Assembly: GCF_030816195.1 (NCBI RefSeq)
Contig: NZ_JAUSXS010000001.1
Span: forward strand, 2,627,501-2,691,500
DNA from: Pseudomonas sp. W4I3
GTDB taxonomy: Bacteria > Pseudomonadota > Gammaproteobacteria > Pseudomonadales > Pseudomonadaceae
Reading direction: 5' to 3'
Length of the DNA stretch: 64,000 nucleotides
Below, piece after piece: positions 45,173-55,566 of the stretch (its first letter is position 1; the number at the start of each line of letters is the position of its first letter). The notes beneath the pieces are model-generated. The model did no database searches, was not told where the DNA came from, and worked only from the letters and a program-made list of their open reading frames with translations. The position numbers and the translations under genes were made by a program.

Positions 45173-46488
45173 AGTCGATCCAGCGGCGTTTGAGCCTGGG
45201 GTTGATCAGCGTGATGGTGATCGTCGGCGTGGTGCTGGCGCAAACCAGTCTGTGGCTGTTCGAGGCCGGTCTGCAACGCTATCTGGAGGCGGGCCTGCGC
45301 AACGACAGTGAGAACCTGCTGTCGGCGCTGGTGCGTGGGCCCAACGGAGTACAGCTGGATGAGCATCGCCTGTCACCGGCCTATCAGCGCCCATTCTCGG
45401 GGCACTATTTCCGCATTGATTTTGCCGACACGCACTGGCGCTCCCGATCATTGTGGGACCAGGAACTGCCAACGCTCCCCGAGGCCGGGCTCAAGGGCAA
45501 CCTGCAACTGGGGCCTGAAGGCCAGAAGTTGTTGATATTGCGCTCGGACTACAAGCGTTTCGGCCAGCCGATCTCCATCAGCGTGGCGCAGGACTACACA
45601 CCTGTACGCGAAAGCTTTCGCCTGATGCGCCAGATCGGCCTGGTACTGGGGCTCGCGGCGTTGCTGGTGGTGTTGGTACTGCAGCGGATCACCGTGCGTC
45701 GCGCCTTGCGCCCGCTGGAAACGGCGCGTAACCAGATTGCTCAGTTGCAACAAGGCCAGCGCTCGCAACTGGACACCCAGGTGCCGCTGGAGCTCGAGCC
45801 CTTGGTGGCGCAGATCAACCATTTGCTCGCGCACACCGAGGACAGCCTCAAACGCTCGCGCAATGCCTTGGGCAACCTGGGGCATGCGCTGAAAACCCCG
45901 TTGGCGGTGATGTTGAGTGCCGCATCGAGCGAGGCCCTCAGGGATCAGCCGCAGTTGAGCCAGTTGCTGCGCGATCAGCTTGAACAGGTGCAGCAGCGCC
46001 TCAACCGCGAGCTTAATCGTGCGCGCCTGGCGGGCGAAACCTTGCCGGGTGCGTTGTTCGACTGTGAAAAGGAACTGCCGGGGCTGTTGGCCACCCTTAA
46101 CATGATCCACGGCGAACACCTGGACCTGAGCTACCACGTCGCTCCCGGCCTGCAACTGCCCTGGGACCGTGAAGACTTGCTGGAGTTGCTCGGCAACCTG
46201 CTGGACAACGCCTGCAAATGGGCGGATGCCGAAGTGCGATTGAGCATCAGTGAAACGCCGCACGGCTACCAGCTGGCGGTCGAAGACGATGGCCCTGGCA
46301 TCCCGGAGACCCAGCGTGATCAAGTATTGAGCCGTGGCGCGCGGTTGGATGAACAGATCGACGGCCATGGCCTGGGGCTGGGCATCGTGCGCGATATCGT
46401 CGAGGTGTGGGGCGGGGCATTGCAGTTGCAGGAAAGTGAACTGGGTGGGCTCAAAGCGCTGATCGAGCTGCCACACCGGCACGTTTGA
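45169..46488 (+). CDS. Sensor histidine kinase (BqsS/CarS-like)
   Basis: A 439-residue inner-membrane kinase with membrane segments at about residues 10-30 and 155-178 enclosing a periplasmic sensor domain of 125 residues. A HAMP-like linker leads to His in [10 protein letters not shown], the N box [12 protein letters not shown], and the G boxes EDDGPGIP and GHGLGLGI. It should phosphorylate the adjacent regulator. The reported Fe(II) motif RExxE of BqsS is not obvious; the nearest feature is RESFR just before the second membrane segment. It ends just before a REPIN. Confidence 0.88.
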   Translation: MKSIQRRLSLGLISVMVIVGVVLAQTSLWLFEAGLQRYLEAGLRNDSENLLSALVRGPNGVQLDEHRLSPAYQRPFSGHYFRIDFADTHWRSRSLWDQELPTLPEAGLKGNLQLGPEGQKLLILRSDYKRFGQPISISVAQDYTPVRESFRLMRQIGLVLGLAALLVVLVLQRITVRRALRPLETARNQIAQLQQGQRSQLDTQVPLELEPLVAQINHLLAHTEDSLKRSRNALGNLGHALKTPLAVMLSAASSEALRDQPQLSQLLRDQLEQVQQRLNRELNRARLAGETLPGALFDCEKELPGLLATLNMIHGEHLDLSYHVAPGLQLPWDREDLLELLGNLLDNACKWADAEVRLSISETPHGYQLAVEDDGPGIPETQRDQVLSRGARLDEQIDGHGLGLGIVRDIVEVWGGALQLQESELGGLKALIELPHRHV

Positions 46489-46492
46489 CCTG

Positions 46493-46591
46493 TGTAGGAG
46501 CGAGCTCGCTCGCGAAGAACTCAGAGCCCCCGCGTTTATCCAGAATGAACGCGTTGCCTGGAAGTTTTTCGCGAGCAAGCTCGCTCCTACA
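46493..46591. repeat. REPIN (REP doublet), copy 2
   Basis: Starts 5 bases after the kinase stop, with TGTAGGAGCGAGCTCGCTCG as left arm and the usual arm at 46572-46591. The interior contains CGTTTATCCAGAATGAACGC as in the other copies. The left arm has one C for T change relative to the consensus. It may form a long hairpin at the end of the two-component operon. Confidence 0.9.
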
Positions 46592-46636
46592 ATGAATTAC
46601 TTTAAGGCTTGCCCGCTCTCACAGGCGCGACAATTC

Positions 46637-48784
46637 CTACACCCGAAACTGATCCATCAACCCCTGCTGCTGATTCGCCAGGCTGTTCAATGTCCGGCTC
46701 ACCCGCGCCGACTCATTGGCCTGTTCCGACAGCGATTCGGTCACATCCCGAATCGTCGCCACGTTGTTGTTGATCTCCTCGGCCACCGCGCTTTGCTCTT
46801 CGGCGGCGCTGGCGATTTGCAGGTTCATGTCGCTGATCACGGTAACGGCGTCACCGATCTGACGTAGCGCGGTGACCGCCTGGCCGACCTGCTCGACGCT
46901 GCCCTGGGCCTGACGATAGCTGTTGCCCATGGCCCCGACGACTTCAGCGGTGCCGCTTTGCAAGTGTTCGATGACCACACGGGTTTCTTCCACCGACTCC
47001 TGGGTGCGCCGTGCCAGGTTGCGCACTTCGTCAGCCACTACCGCAAAGCCACGGCCCGCCTCACCGGCGCGTGCTGCCTCGATGGCCGCATTGAGCGCCA
47101 GCAGGTTGGTTTGCTCGGCAATGCCGCGAATCACTTCGAGCACCGAGCCGATCTTCTCGCTGTTGCTGGCCAGGCCTTCAACCTGCGCCATGGCCGTGCT
47201 CATGTCAGCGGCCAGCAGGCCGATGTTACTGGTGGTCTGGCCGATCACGGTCAAGCCATCGCGGGTGGACTGGTCGGCATCGCGTGCCGCTTGCGCGGCT
47301 TGGGCTGCGCTACGGGCGACATCCTGGGCGGTGGCGCTCATTTCGTGAGAGGCGGTGGCCACTTGGTCAACCTGGCGATACTGCTGCTCCATGCCGGCGC
47401 TGGTTTCGCTGGCAATCGCGGCGGATTGGTCGGCCGTGCCACGGGCGTCCTGCACCGAGCGTTTGACCTCGGCGATGATCGGTTGCAGCTTGTCGAGGAA
47501 ACGGTTGAACCAGCCCGCCAGTTGGCCCAGTTCGTCCTGTTTGTCGTAGGCCAGGCGGCGGGTCAGGTCACCTTCGCCGCTGGCGATGTCCTGGAGCATC
47601 TGCGCCACGCCGAGGATCGGCCGGGTCACGCTGCGTGCCATCAGCCACACCAGCATCAACCCGACGACGGCGGCCAGCAGGCCCAGGCCAAGTTCCAGCA
47701 GGGTGCCCCTGGTGTTGTCGGCATCCAGCTGGGCTTTGAGCGCCTCGGCTGGCGCCACCAACACTTTTTTCGGTACGTCCAGCAGCACGCCCCACGGCTT
47801 GCCGCCCGGAATCGGTGCAAAAGGCGCCAACACTTTGAGTTGCTGATCGCTACGCAGGCTGCGGATCTGCGTGCTGCTCGCCAGGGCAGTGATCAGCTGT
47901 GCGCCGCTGGCTGTGTCGACCTGGTCCAGGCGTTGGCTGAGCTTGCTGGCGTCCGGGCTGTAGCCGGCGAGCAAGCCGGTGGGGCTGAGGATGCTGACCT
48001 GGGTCTGGCCGTCGTACAGCTTGTGGCTGGCCTGTTGGCTCACGGCCTGCAAACTGTTGAGGTTGATGTCCACCGACAGCGAGGCAATGACTTTGCCATT
48101 GACCATCAGCGGGAAGACGATGCTGGTCATCAGCACGTTGTGCCCGTCGATCACATAAAAGTAGGGTTCGATCACGCAGGGCTTGAGGGTGGTGCGCGGG
48201 CAGGTGAACCAGGCGTTGGCTTTTTCGCCGCTGGGGCCGACGGAGGTGTCCGTCATGTCGCTTTCGGGCAGCGCCATGGAAGTGATTTTACCGGGCGTTG
48301 GCTGCGACCAGTACAGCGCGAAGCGGCCTGTGTCGTTACTGCCCAGTTCGGCCTGATTGGCGAACAACTCATCCTTGCCGTCCAGCGCATTGGCTTCGAA
48401 CACCAGGGACAAACCGAGCAGGTCAGGGTTGGCCTGTAGCGCGGCCTTGACCTGACGGGTCAGGTCTTCGCGAGTATCGAAGGCGTCCAGGAAGCGTTTT
48501 TCCGCCTGCTCGCGCAAGAACAGCACCTGGCGGGAAAACCCATGGCCGTACTGGTAGGCATCCATAAACTGCTGGCGAATGCCCAGCGCCTGCACTTCAC
48601 CCTGGGCCTCGATGCGCGCCTGGGCGGCTTCATCCAGCATCTGCATGCTGGACGCTTTGACCTGCTCGGAGCTTTGCGCCATCCGATACAGCGACAGACC
48701 GACCAGCAGGGTCACGATCCCCAGCAGGCACAGGCCCGCGAGTAGGGTGATTTTCCATTGAATGGAGAGCTGCCTGAGCGACAT
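46637..48784 (-). CDS. Methyl-accepting chemotaxis protein (TlpQ-like, dCache)
   Basis: A 715-residue chemoreceptor. A membrane segment (residues 12-34), a large double-Cache periplasmic domain (about 45-360), a second membrane segment (about 370-395), HAMP ([27 protein letters not shown]) and a signalling domain with the conserved hairpin tip [35 protein letters not shown]. Length and neighbourhood resemble P. aeruginosa TlpQ (PA2654), which senses polyamines and histamine; the ligand here is inferred only. ATG 48784 has AAGGA 8 bases upstream. It is divergent from the transporter gene. Confidence 0.85.
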   Translation of the reverse strand: MSLRQLSIQWKITLLAGLCLLGIVTLLVGLSLYRMAQSSEQVKASSMQMLDEAAQARIEAQGEVQALGIRQQFMDAYQYGHGFSRQVLFLREQAEKRFLDAFDTREDLTRQVKAALQANPDLLGLSLVFEANALDGKDELFANQAELGSNDTGRFALYWSQPTPGKITSMALPESDMTDTSVGPSGEKANAWFTCPRTTLKPCVIEPYFYVIDGHNVLMTSIVFPLMVNGKVIASLSVDINLNSLQAVSQQASHKLYDGQTQVSILSPTGLLAGYSPDASKLSQRLDQVDTASGAQLITALASSTQIRSLRSDQQLKVLAPFAPIPGGKPWGVLLDVPKKVLVAPAEALKAQLDADNTRGTLLELGLGLLAAVVGLMLVWLMARSVTRPILGVAQMLQDIASGEGDLTRRLAYDKQDELGQLAGWFNRFLDKLQPIIAEVKRSVQDARGTADQSAAIASETSAGMEQQYRQVDQVATASHEMSATAQDVARSAAQAAQAARDADQSTRDGLTVIGQTTSNIGLLAADMSTAMAQVEGLASNSEKIGSVLEVIRGIAEQTNLLALNAAIEAARAGEAGRGFAVVADEVRNLARRTQESVEETRVVIEHLQSGTAEVVGAMGNSYRQAQGSVEQVGQAVTALRQIGDAVTVISDMNLQIASAAEEQSAVAEEINNNVATIRDVTESLSEQANESARVSRTLNSLANQQQGLMDQFRV

Positions 48785-49019
48785 CGGGACATCCTTACCT
48801 GAATACACATGAAAAATCGTTATCGGCTGCGCTGACTCCTTCTTTATTCAAACATCCAATTTAAAGCTCAAAACGGCGTCGCTTTTTGACATGGCCGTCC
48901 CGCTGCTGCAAAGTGCGCGCCCTCTAATAAGACTCTTAAAGCCTGCACACCGGCAGCGCCTGCGATGGCCGCTGCGGCGCGGGTATGCCTGTCTTTTATG
49001 TTTTCGTTCTGAGGTAACC

Positions 49020-50345
49020 ATGATTAACGCTGTTATCGCCGCGGTCGGCACCATGCTGGTGCTCAGCCTGTCCCGCGTGCATGTGGTCATCGCCATCATC
49101 GTCGGCGCCCTGGTGGGCGGCTTGACCGGTGGCCTGGGTATCGACGCCACGCTCAAAGCGTTCAACAGTGGCCTGGGCGGCGGTGCGACGGTGGCTTTGT
49201 CCTACGCCTTGCTCGGCGCTTTCGCGGTGGCCATTGCCAAGTCCGGCCTGGCCCATGCCCTGGCGGACAAAGCGCTGTTGCTGGTCGATCGGCAGGAAGC
49301 CAGCGGCGGCAACCACGTCAAATGGCTGTTGATCGGCTTGCTGTGGGCGGTGGCGATTGCTTCGCAGAACATCCTGCCGATCCACATTGCGTTCATCCCG
49401 CTGCTGGTGCCGCCGCTGTTATACGTGTTGACCAAGCTGCAACTGGACCGTCGCCTGATCGCGTGCGTCATGACGTTCGGTTTGATCACGCCCTACATGT
49501 TCCTGCCGGTGGGGTTCGGCAATATCTTCCTCAACCAGATCCTGTTGGCCAACGTGGCCAAGAGCGGCGTGGATATCAGCCAGGTCAACGTGACCCACGC
49601 CATGAGCCTGCCGGCGCTGGGCATGGTGGTCGGCCTGCTGGTGGCAGTGTTTATCAGTTATCGCAAAAAACGCGTGTACGACCTGGCGAAAATCGAGCGT
49701 GTCGAGCAGGTGGCGGTGCAGTACAACCCGTTGACCCTGCTGGTGGCCGGCCTGGCGATTGCCTCGGCGTTCATCATCCAGCTGTGGCTGGACTCGATGA
49801 TCATCGGTGCGCTGGCCGGGTTCCTGATTTTCTCGGTGTCGGGCATCGTGCGCTGGCGCGACACCGATGACCTGTTCACCGAAGGCATGAAGATGATGGC
49901 GATGATCGGCTTCATCATGATCGCCTCGTCGGGCTTTGCCGAAGTGCTCAAGGCCACCGGTGTTGATGTGCGCTCGCTGGTGCAAGCGTCGGCGGCGTTC
50001 ATCGGGCATAGCCGTGGGGTGGGAGCGCTGTTGATGTTACTGGTGGGGCTGTTGGTGACCATGGGCATCGGTTCGTCGTTTTCCACGGTGCCGATCCTGG
50101 CCGCGATTTTTGTGCCGTTGTGCGTGCAACTGGGTTTCAGCCCGGTGGCCATCGTGTGCATCGTCGGCACCGCCGGTGCCTTGGGCGATGCGGGCTCCCC
50201 GGCATCGGACTCCACCCTCGGCCCAACCTCCGGCCTGAATATCGACGGCCAGCACCATCACATCTGGGACACCGTGGTGCCGACTTTCCTGCACTACAAC
50301 CTGCCGCTGCTGGCGTTTGGCTGGCTGGCGGCGATGACGCTCTGA
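49020..50345 (+). CDS. Na+/H+ antiporter family permease (PA2653-like)
   Basis: A 441-residue polytopic membrane protein with about 11-12 hydrophobic segments ([41 protein letters not shown]; motifs [20 protein letters not shown] and [24 protein letters not shown]). The fold and motifs fit NhaC-like or C4-dicarboxylate-like antiporters of the Na_H_antiporter family; the transported ion or acid is uncertain. TGAGGTAACC precedes ATG 49020. Its position between two chemoreceptors, as in P. aeruginosa, suggests that uptake and taxis to the same nutrient are linked. Confidence 0.8.
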   Translation: MINAVIAAVGTMLVLSLSRVHVVIAIIVGALVGGLTGGLGIDATLKAFNSGLGGGATVALSYALLGAFAVAIAKSGLAHALADKALLLVDRQEASGGNHVKWLLIGLLWAVAIASQNILPIHIAFIPLLVPPLLYVLTKLQLDRRLIACVMTFGLITPYMFLPVGFGNIFLNQILLANVAKSGVDISQVNVTHAMSLPALGMVVGLLVAVFISYRKKRVYDLAKIERVEQVAVQYNPLTLLVAGLAIASAFIIQLWLDSMIIGALAGFLIFSVSGIVRWRDTDDLFTEGMKMMAMIGFIMIASSGFAEVLKATGVDVRSLVQASAAFIGHSRGVGALLMLLVGLLVTMGIGSSFSTVPILAAIFVPLCVQLGFSPVAIVCIVGTAGALGDAGSPASDSTLGPTSGLNIDGQHHHIWDTVVPTFLHYNLPLLAFGWLAAMTL

Positions 50346-50416
50346 GGCCCGCTCCTACAGAAAATTGACGTTTGGCCGTTAACCTCTCGAGTTGCCACTA
50401 ATAAGAGAGAAAAGCC

Positions 50417-52096
50417 ATGCGTCTGAGCCTCAAGGCCAAAGTCCTGACCCTTGCCGTCGTGCCGGTGCTGCTGTTTGCCCTGGTTATCAGCCTGACCACC
50501 GTGTGGATTCTTCAGGACCAGGCGCGCAACGAAGTGGATGAAACCCGCCAACGCCTGCTCAACAATGCCAAGGCCACGCTGCAAAGTTATGTCGAAGTGG
50601 CCATGACTACCATCAAGCCGCTCTACGACGCGGCCGCTCCCGGTGACACGGCGGCGCGGGCGCAGGTGGTCAAGCTGCTGTCCAACACCAGCTACGGCAA
50701 GGACGGTTACTTCTTCGGCTACGACTCTGAAACCATTCGCCTGTTCAAGGGCAACAGCCCGGACGGCGTGGGCAAGAGCTTCAAGGATAACCGCGACCCC
50801 AATGGCGTCTACGTCAACCGCGACCTGGTCAAGGTCGGCAAGGACGGCACCCACTACCTGCAATACAGCTCGACCCAGCCCGGCCAGACCGAACTGGTGC
50901 CCAAGCTCGGCTACACCGAATACCTGCCCAAGTGGGACATGGTCATCGGTACCTCGGTCAACCTCGATGGCATCGAAGCCCAGGTCGCGGTGGTCGAGGC
51001 CAAGGTTGAAAAACGCATGGAAGGCGTCCTGTTGAGCATTCTCGGGGTGGCCGTCGTGGTGCTGCTGGTGATTGCCGCCGTCGGCCTGCTGGTGGCCAAC
51101 ACGATCCTGCGCCCACTGAGCCTGATGAAGGCCAACCTGGACGATATCGCCGCCGGTGAAGGTGACCTGACTCGCCGCCTGGCCATTACCAGCCAGGATG
51201 AGCTGGGTGACCTGGCCGGCGCGTTTAACCGGTTTGTCGACAAGATCCATGGGCTGGTACGCCAGATCACTGAAATGACCGGGCAACTCACCGGCCTGGT
51301 GAGCCAGGTCTCCGAGCAGGCCCAGCGCTCGGAAACCGCGATGGAGCGCCAGCGTCACGAAACCGACCAGGTCGCCACCGCGATCAACCAAATGTCGTCC
51401 GCTGCGCACGAAGTGGCACGTAGCGCCCAGGGTGCCGCCGTTGCCGCGCAGCAGACCGACGCCGAGGGCCAGGCCGCCAAGCGCGTGGTGGACGGCAGCA
51501 TCGCGCAGATCCATGCGCTGGTGAACGATATCCGTAGCAGCGGCGTGTCCCTCGACAGTTTGCAGCAGGACGTGTCGTCGATTGTCAGCGTGCTCGGCGT
51601 CATCCGCTCGATTGCCGAACAGACCAATCTGCTGGCGCTCAACGCCGCGATTGAAGCTGCGCGGGCGGGGGAGGCCGGGCGTGGGTTTGCCGTGGTCGCC
51701 GATGAAGTGCGCGCCCTGGCCAGCCGCACCCAGACCAGCACCCAGGAAATCCAGGGCATGATCGACCGCCTGCAAAAAGGCACCGAAGCCGCCGTGGACG
51801 CCATGCGCCGCTCCAGCGATGCCGGTGACGGTACGTCGGCCCAGGCCAACCAGGCCGGCGCGTCGCTGGACACCATGGCCCAGTTGATCGGCACCATCAA
51901 CTCGATGAACGCACAGATCGCCAGCGCCGCCGAAGAACAAACCGCCGTGGCTGAAGAGATCAACCGCAGCGTGCATCAGATTGCCGTCGCGGTGGACAGC
52001 GTGGCCGATGAAACCCAACTTGGCGCCCAGACGTCCCGTAGCCTCGCCGACCTGGGCCAGCGCCTGGGGCAGTTGGTGGGCCAGTTCAGGATCTGA
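50417..52096 (+). CDS. Methyl-accepting chemotaxis protein (CtpM-like, sCache)
   Basis: A 559-residue chemoreceptor with a short periplasmic single-Cache domain (about residues 35-190; [21 protein letters not shown] and [14 protein letters not shown]), a second membrane segment (about 200-225), HAMP ([28 protein letters not shown]) and the conserved signalling tip [27 protein letters not shown]. Size and context match P. aeruginosa CtpM (PA2652), a malate chemoreceptor; ligand inferred. Starts 71 bases after the permease, with AGAGAG upstream. Confidence 0.87.
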   Translation: MRLSLKAKVLTLAVVPVLLFALVISLTTVWILQDQARNEVDETRQRLLNNAKATLQSYVEVAMTTIKPLYDAAAPGDTAARAQVVKLLSNTSYGKDGYFFGYDSETIRLFKGNSPDGVGKSFKDNRDPNGVYVNRDLVKVGKDGTHYLQYSSTQPGQTELVPKLGYTEYLPKWDMVIGTSVNLDGIEAQVAVVEAKVEKRMEGVLLSILGVAVVVLLVIAAVGLLVANTILRPLSLMKANLDDIAAGEGDLTRRLAITSQDELGDLAGAFNRFVDKIHGLVRQITEMTGQLTGLVSQVSEQAQRSETAMERQRHETDQVATAINQMSSAAHEVARSAQGAAVAAQQTDAEGQAAKRVVDGSIAQIHALVNDIRSSGVSLDSLQQDVSSIVSVLGVIRSIAEQTNLLALNAAIEAARAGEAGRGFAVVADEVRALASRTQTSTQEIQGMIDRLQKGTEAAVDAMRRSSDAGDGTSAQANQAGASLDTMAQLIGTINSMNAQIASAAEEQTAVAEEINRSVHQIAVAVDSVADETQLGAQTSRSLADLGQRLGQLVGQFRI

Positions 52097-52170
52097 ACTG
52101 CTTCCCGCATTGTTTTGATGAAACTCAATGTGAGAGGGGGGGCCACTGAAGTCAGCCAGGTAAGGCTTTT

Positions 52171-52269
52171 TGTAGGAGCGAGCTTGCTCGCGAAGAACTC
52201 AGGCACCCCGGGTTTATTCAGAATGAACGCGTTGCCTGGATGTTTTTCGCAAGCAAGCTCGCTCCTACA
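52171..52269. repeat. REPIN (REP doublet), copy 3
   Basis: Left arm TGTAGGAGCGAGCTTGCTCG; right arm at 52250-52269 with one change (TTCGCAAGCAAG instead of TTCGCGAGCAAG). The interior keeps GAATGAACGCGTTGCCTGGA. It lies between convergent genes, 40 bases beyond the trhP stop and 74 after the chemoreceptor. Confidence 0.9.
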
Positions 52270-52309
52270 ATGGACCACTTCGCTTAACTGACTCCGCCCA
52301 TCAGAGGGT

Positions 52310-53623
52310 CTACACGTCGCGCATCAGCAAGCCAAAAGCCAGGTCCATCTCGGCCGGCAAGGGCACATATACCGTGTGCCCATCCCCCGGCGCTACCTCG
52401 ATGGCGTCGCCCTTGGCGTTATGCAACGTGGCCAGGTCAAAGTGAAAATTGCCCGCTGGCGTCATCAGTTCCAGATGATTGCCCAGCGCAAAACGGTTCT
52501 TCACCTTGACCTCGGCCAGCTCGCCTCGGCGCTCGCCGGTCAATTCACCGACAAATTGCTGGCGCTCGGAGACGGAGCTGCCGTTCTGGTAGTTCTGGTA
52601 TTCGTCGTGCACATGGCGACGCAGAAACCCTTCGGTGTAGCCGCGTTGGGCCAGGGATTCGAGGTCGGTCATCAAGCGGCGGTCAAAGGCGCGGCCGGCC
52701 ATCGCATCATCGATTGCGCGGCGATACACCTGGGTGGTGCGCGCGCAATAGAAGTGCGATTTGGTGCGGCCTTCGATTTTCAGCGAGTGCACGCCCATGT
52801 GGGTCAGGCGCTCCACGTGCTGCACGGCGCGCAGGTCCTTGGCGTTCATGATGTAGGTGCCGTGTTCATCTTCGAAGGCGGGCATGTGCGCTTCGGGACG
52901 GTTGGCTTCGTGCAACAGGAACACCTGGTCGGTCGGCGTGCCAATGCCCAGCGTCGGTTCGAATGCCTGGACGATCTCGCCCGTGGCATTTTCCACCGCC
53001 GCAGTGGCCTGGTATTTCCAGCGACACGCGTTGGTACAGGTGCCTTGGTTGGCGTCGCGCTTGTTCATATAGCCCGACAGCAGGCAACGCCCGGAATAGG
53101 CCATGCACAGCGCGCCATGAACGAACACCTCTAGCTCCATGGCCGGCACGTGCTGGCGGATCTCGTCGATCTCCTCCAGGGACAGCTCCCGCGACAGGAT
53201 TACCCGGCAGATGCCTTGTTGTTGCCAGAACGCCACACTGGCCCAGTTGACGGTATTGGCCTGGACCGACAAGTGAACCGGCATCTGTGGGAAATGCTGG
53301 CGCACCAGCATGATCAGCCCTGGGTCAGACATGATCAGCGCGTCCGGGCCCATGGCGATCACCGGGGCCAGGTCCTTGAGAAAGGTTTTCAGCTTGGCAT
53401 TGTGTGGCGCGATGTTCACCACCACGTAGAAACGCTTGCCCTGTGCATGGGCTTCCCGGATACCGAGGGCCAGGTTGGCGTGGTCGAATTCATTGTTGCG
53501 CACGCGCAGGCTGTAGCGCGGCTGGCCGGCGTACACCGCATCAGCTCCGTAAGCAAAGGCGTAACGCATGTTCTTCAACGTGCCGGCGGGCGCGAGCAGT
53601 TCGGGGGCGATCAGTGGGAGCAT
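52310..53623 (-). CDS. trhP: tRNA 5-hydroxyuridine modification protein TrhP (YegQ, U32 family)
   Basis: A 437-residue peptidase U32-family protein: ELLAPAGTLKNMRYAFAYGADAVYAG at the start, then FVHGALCMAYSGRCLLSGYMNKRDANQGTC, with cysteines that bind an Fe-S cluster in the family. A C-terminal domain (from about 340) follows. TrhP (YegQ) makes 5-hydroxyuridine in the anticodon wobble position of tRNAs, working with prephenate; the peptidase label is historical. Length agrees with the family. The gene is monocistronic on the minus strand. Confidence 0.87.
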   Translation of the reverse strand: MLPLIAPELLAPAGTLKNMRYAFAYGADAVYAGQPRYSLRVRNNEFDHANLALGIREAHAQGKRFYVVVNIAPHNAKLKTFLKDLAPVIAMGPDALIMSDPGLIMLVRQHFPQMPVHLSVQANTVNWASVAFWQQQGICRVILSRELSLEEIDEIRQHVPAMELEVFVHGALCMAYSGRCLLSGYMNKRDANQGTCTNACRWKYQATAAVENATGEIVQAFEPTLGIGTPTDQVFLLHEANRPEAHMPAFEDEHGTYIMNAKDLRAVQHVERLTHMGVHSLKIEGRTKSHFYCARTTQVYRRAIDDAMAGRAFDRRLMTDLESLAQRGYTEGFLRRHVHDEYQNYQNGSSVSERQQFVGELTGERRGELAEVKVKNRFALGNHLELMTPAGNFHFDLATLHNAKGDAIEVAPGDGHTVYVPLPAEMDLAFGLLMRDV

Positions 53624-53716
53624 GGAGGTGTGGGCCGCAAAAAAGGCGCGAGGGTAGTGCAGGCCATGGCCTGCTGCATTGATCCAGGTCTAGATAAGCC
53701 GATCTATGCTTGTTCG

Positions 53717-53786
53717 ATAAACCAGGGCACTCCCAGGTTTCGCTGCGGACTAAGCAACAGGGCCGACATCGGCCCTGTGCTTTTTT
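53717..53786 (+). ncRNA. Candidate small RNA with intrinsic terminator
   Basis: An isolated intrinsic terminator (ACAGGGCCGA, CA, TCGGCCCTGT, GC, six T; 53757-53786) lies on the plus strand with no coding gene before it: the upstream gene trhP is on the other strand. About 40 bases upstream, CTATGCTT (53704-53711) fits a sigma-S-like extended -10. Together these predict an RNA of about 70 bases. Not matched to a known Pseudomonas sRNA. It could instead be only the leader or attenuator of the following permease gene. Confidence 0.4.
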
Positions 53787-53800
53787 GACATGGATCGGAC

Positions 53801-54868
53801 ATGAATCAAACCAACCTGCAATTCAAGACCCTGCTGTTACTGCTGGCTCTGGTCACCGTCGCCTTTATTTGGATATTGCTGCCATTCTATGGCGCGGTGT
53901 TCTGGGCGGTGATCCTCGGCATCATCTTCGCGCCGATGCAGCGCCGCCTGCAGCAGCGCTTTGGCTGGAACCGTAACCTGACCTCCCTGACCACCTTGAC
54001 GGTGTGCCTGGTGATCGCAATCTTGCCGGTCATCATTACCAGCGCCTTGCTGGTGCAGGAGGGCGCCACCCTTTACAAGAATATCGAAAGCGGCAAGTTG
54101 GACGTGGCCGGTTATATCGAGCAGTTCAAGCATTTCCTGCCGCCGTATTTCCAGCACCTGCTGGATCGGTTTGGCATGGGCAATCTCGAAGGGCTGCGAG
54201 AAAAGGTGGTGAAGGGCGCGATGCAGGGCAGCCAATTCTTCGCCAGCCAGGCGTTCAGTTTCGGCCAGGGCACATTCGATTTCCTGGTGAGCTTTTTCAT
54301 CATGCTGTACCTGCTGTTTTTCCTGCTGCGCGACGGCCCGGAACTGGTGCGCAAGGTGCGCACGGCGGTGCCATTGGCCGAGCCGCAAAAGCGACGCCTG
54401 CAACTGAAGTTCAACCGGGTGGTGCGGGCCACGGTCAAGGGCAACGTGCTGGTGGCCGTTACCCAAGGTGCGCTGGGAGGGCTGATCTTCTGGTTCCTGG
54501 ATATTCCCAGTGCGTTGCTCTGGGCGGTATTGATGGCGTTTCTGTCCCTGCTGCCTGCGGTGGGCGCCGGGATCGTATGGGGGCCGGTGGCCGCCTACTT
54601 CCTGTTGAGCGGTTCAATCTGGCAGGGCGTGGTACTGGCGCTGTTCGGCGTGTTCGTGATTGGTTTGGTGGACAACGTGCTGCGCCCGATTCTGGTGGGC
54701 AAGGACACCAAAATGCCGGACTACCTGATCCTGATCTCGACCCTGGGCGGGCTATCAGTGTTTGGCCTGAACGGCTTCGTGATCGGGCCGCTGGTCGCGG
54801 CGCTGTTCATGTCCTGCTGGGCGCTGTTTGTCGAAACCAAGCCGCGGGTCAAGCTGCCGTTGCCCTAG
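53801..54868 (+). CDS. AI-2E family transporter (YdiK-like)
   Basis: A 355-residue membrane protein with about 7-8 hydrophobic segments: MNQTNLQFKTLLLLLALVTVAFIWILLPFYGAVFWAVILGIIF, and a conserved C-terminal core ALLWAVLMAFLSLLPAVGAGIVWGP and GLVDNVLRPILVGKDTKMPDYLILISTLGGLSVFGLNGFVIGPLVAALF. This is the AI-2E/TqsA/PerM family. The substrate is unproven; the AI-2 label comes from one member. The stop codon TAG shares the palindrome CTAG with the converging small gene. The upstream hairpin at 53757 is close to the ATG. Confidence 0.85.
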   Translation: MNQTNLQFKTLLLLLALVTVAFIWILLPFYGAVFWAVILGIIFAPMQRRLQQRFGWNRNLTSLTTLTVCLVIAILPVIITSALLVQEGATLYKNIESGKLDVAGYIEQFKHFLPPYFQHLLDRFGMGNLEGLREKVVKGAMQGSQFFASQAFSFGQGTFDFLVSFFIMLYLLFFLLRDGPELVRKVRTAVPLAEPQKRRLQLKFNRVVRATVKGNVLVAVTQGALGGLIFWFLDIPSALLWAVLMAFLSLLPAVGAGIVWGPVAAYFLLSGSIWQGVVLALFGVFVIGLVDNVLRPILVGKDTKMPDYLILISTLGGLSVFGLNGFVIGPLVAALFMSCWALFVETKPRVKLPLP

Positions 54869-55047
54869 GCTTCAAGCCAGCAGTTGGCTGCCAGCTGGCG
54901 CTGCATCTGGGCATCGGATAACGAGGTGAGCGGGCCGCTGATAGGCTCGCCATCGCGTACCACGTACCAGCAGGCGAGCAAGCCCAGCTTGCGAAGAGGG
55001 GCGGGGACGGCGCTGCCGACGACGGACATGATTTGAACAGTGGGCAT
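54865..55047 (-). CDS. Small conserved-looking hypothetical protein
   Basis: A 60-residue protein (MPTVQIMSVVGSAVPAPLRK at the N-terminus, then LACWYVVRDGEPISGPLTS), with no membrane segment or known domain. The GGAGG 8 bases upstream of ATG 55047 is a strong ribosome site, and the amino-acid composition is protein-like, so it is probably real. Its stop TAG overlaps the converging permease stop in the palindrome CTAG. Function unknown. Confidence 0.6.
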   Translation of the reverse strand: MPTVQIMSVVGSAVPAPLRKLGLLACWYVVRDGEPISGPLTSLSDAQMQRQLAANCWLEA

Positions 55048-55138
55048 AAATACCTCCAAACGTTATGGAGGTCACCTTACGGTGCGGTGGCGCCGAGGAA
55101 AAATCACCTGGCTCGATAGTCGACATCAACGCCACACG

Positions 55139-55333
55139 TCAATCCACCACCTGATCGAGCATGTGCACCACTTCCTGCTCGCTGAGCACGCCCTTGCGCA
55201 CCAGGTTCTCTGCCAGCAATGCCAGGAACTTGGCACTGCGGTGGCCTTCCAGGTGTTTGAGTTCGGTCAGCGCGCTGTACACCTTGCTGGACGTGCAGAG
55301 GCCAGCGGTGCGGTGCGGATTTTGTGTGGGCAT
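55139..55333 (-). CDS. Small hypothetical protein
   Basis: A 64-residue acidic-helical protein (MPTQNPHRTAGLCTSSKVYS, then ALTELKHLEGHRSAKFLALLAENLVRKGVLSEQEVVHMLDQVVD). The second half is predicted to form two helices and resembles a small regulatory or docking module, but no family was recognised. AAGGA lies 9 bases upstream of ATG 55333. It is transcribed alone or with the 60-residue gene downstream. Confidence 0.55.
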   Translation of the reverse strand: MPTQNPHRTAGLCTSSKVYSALTELKHLEGHRSAKFLALLAENLVRKGVLSEQEVVHMLDQVVD

Positions 55334-55513
55334 GGTCAATCGTCCTTAATTGTTATTGAGTGGACAGAGCCGATACTGAGACAGGTGCGTGACACAAACA
55401 TGACAGCGTTCGTATCGGTCGATCAAGGGGAGATCCAGCCTGATAGTGTAGGAATGCTGCTCCAGCATTGTCCTCACAACGACCTTGGCGAGGTAAATCC
55501 AGACTTTTCAGGC

Positions 55514-55543
55514 AAAAAAAGGCCCCGCGTGTGGGCGAGGCCT
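55514..55543 (-). terminator. Intrinsic terminator of the Tyr/Pro-rich protein gene
   Basis: On the minus strand AGGCCTCGC pairs with GCGGGGCCT (one G-U pair) and is followed by seven T. It begins 23 bases after the stop of the gene at 55567. Confidence 0.75.
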
Positions 55544-55566
55544 GTTGCGCATTCACCGACTGACGG

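Noticed and set aside
53690..53760. tRNA gene
   Set aside because: GTTCGATAAACC resembles a T-loop but no cloverleaf can be folded.
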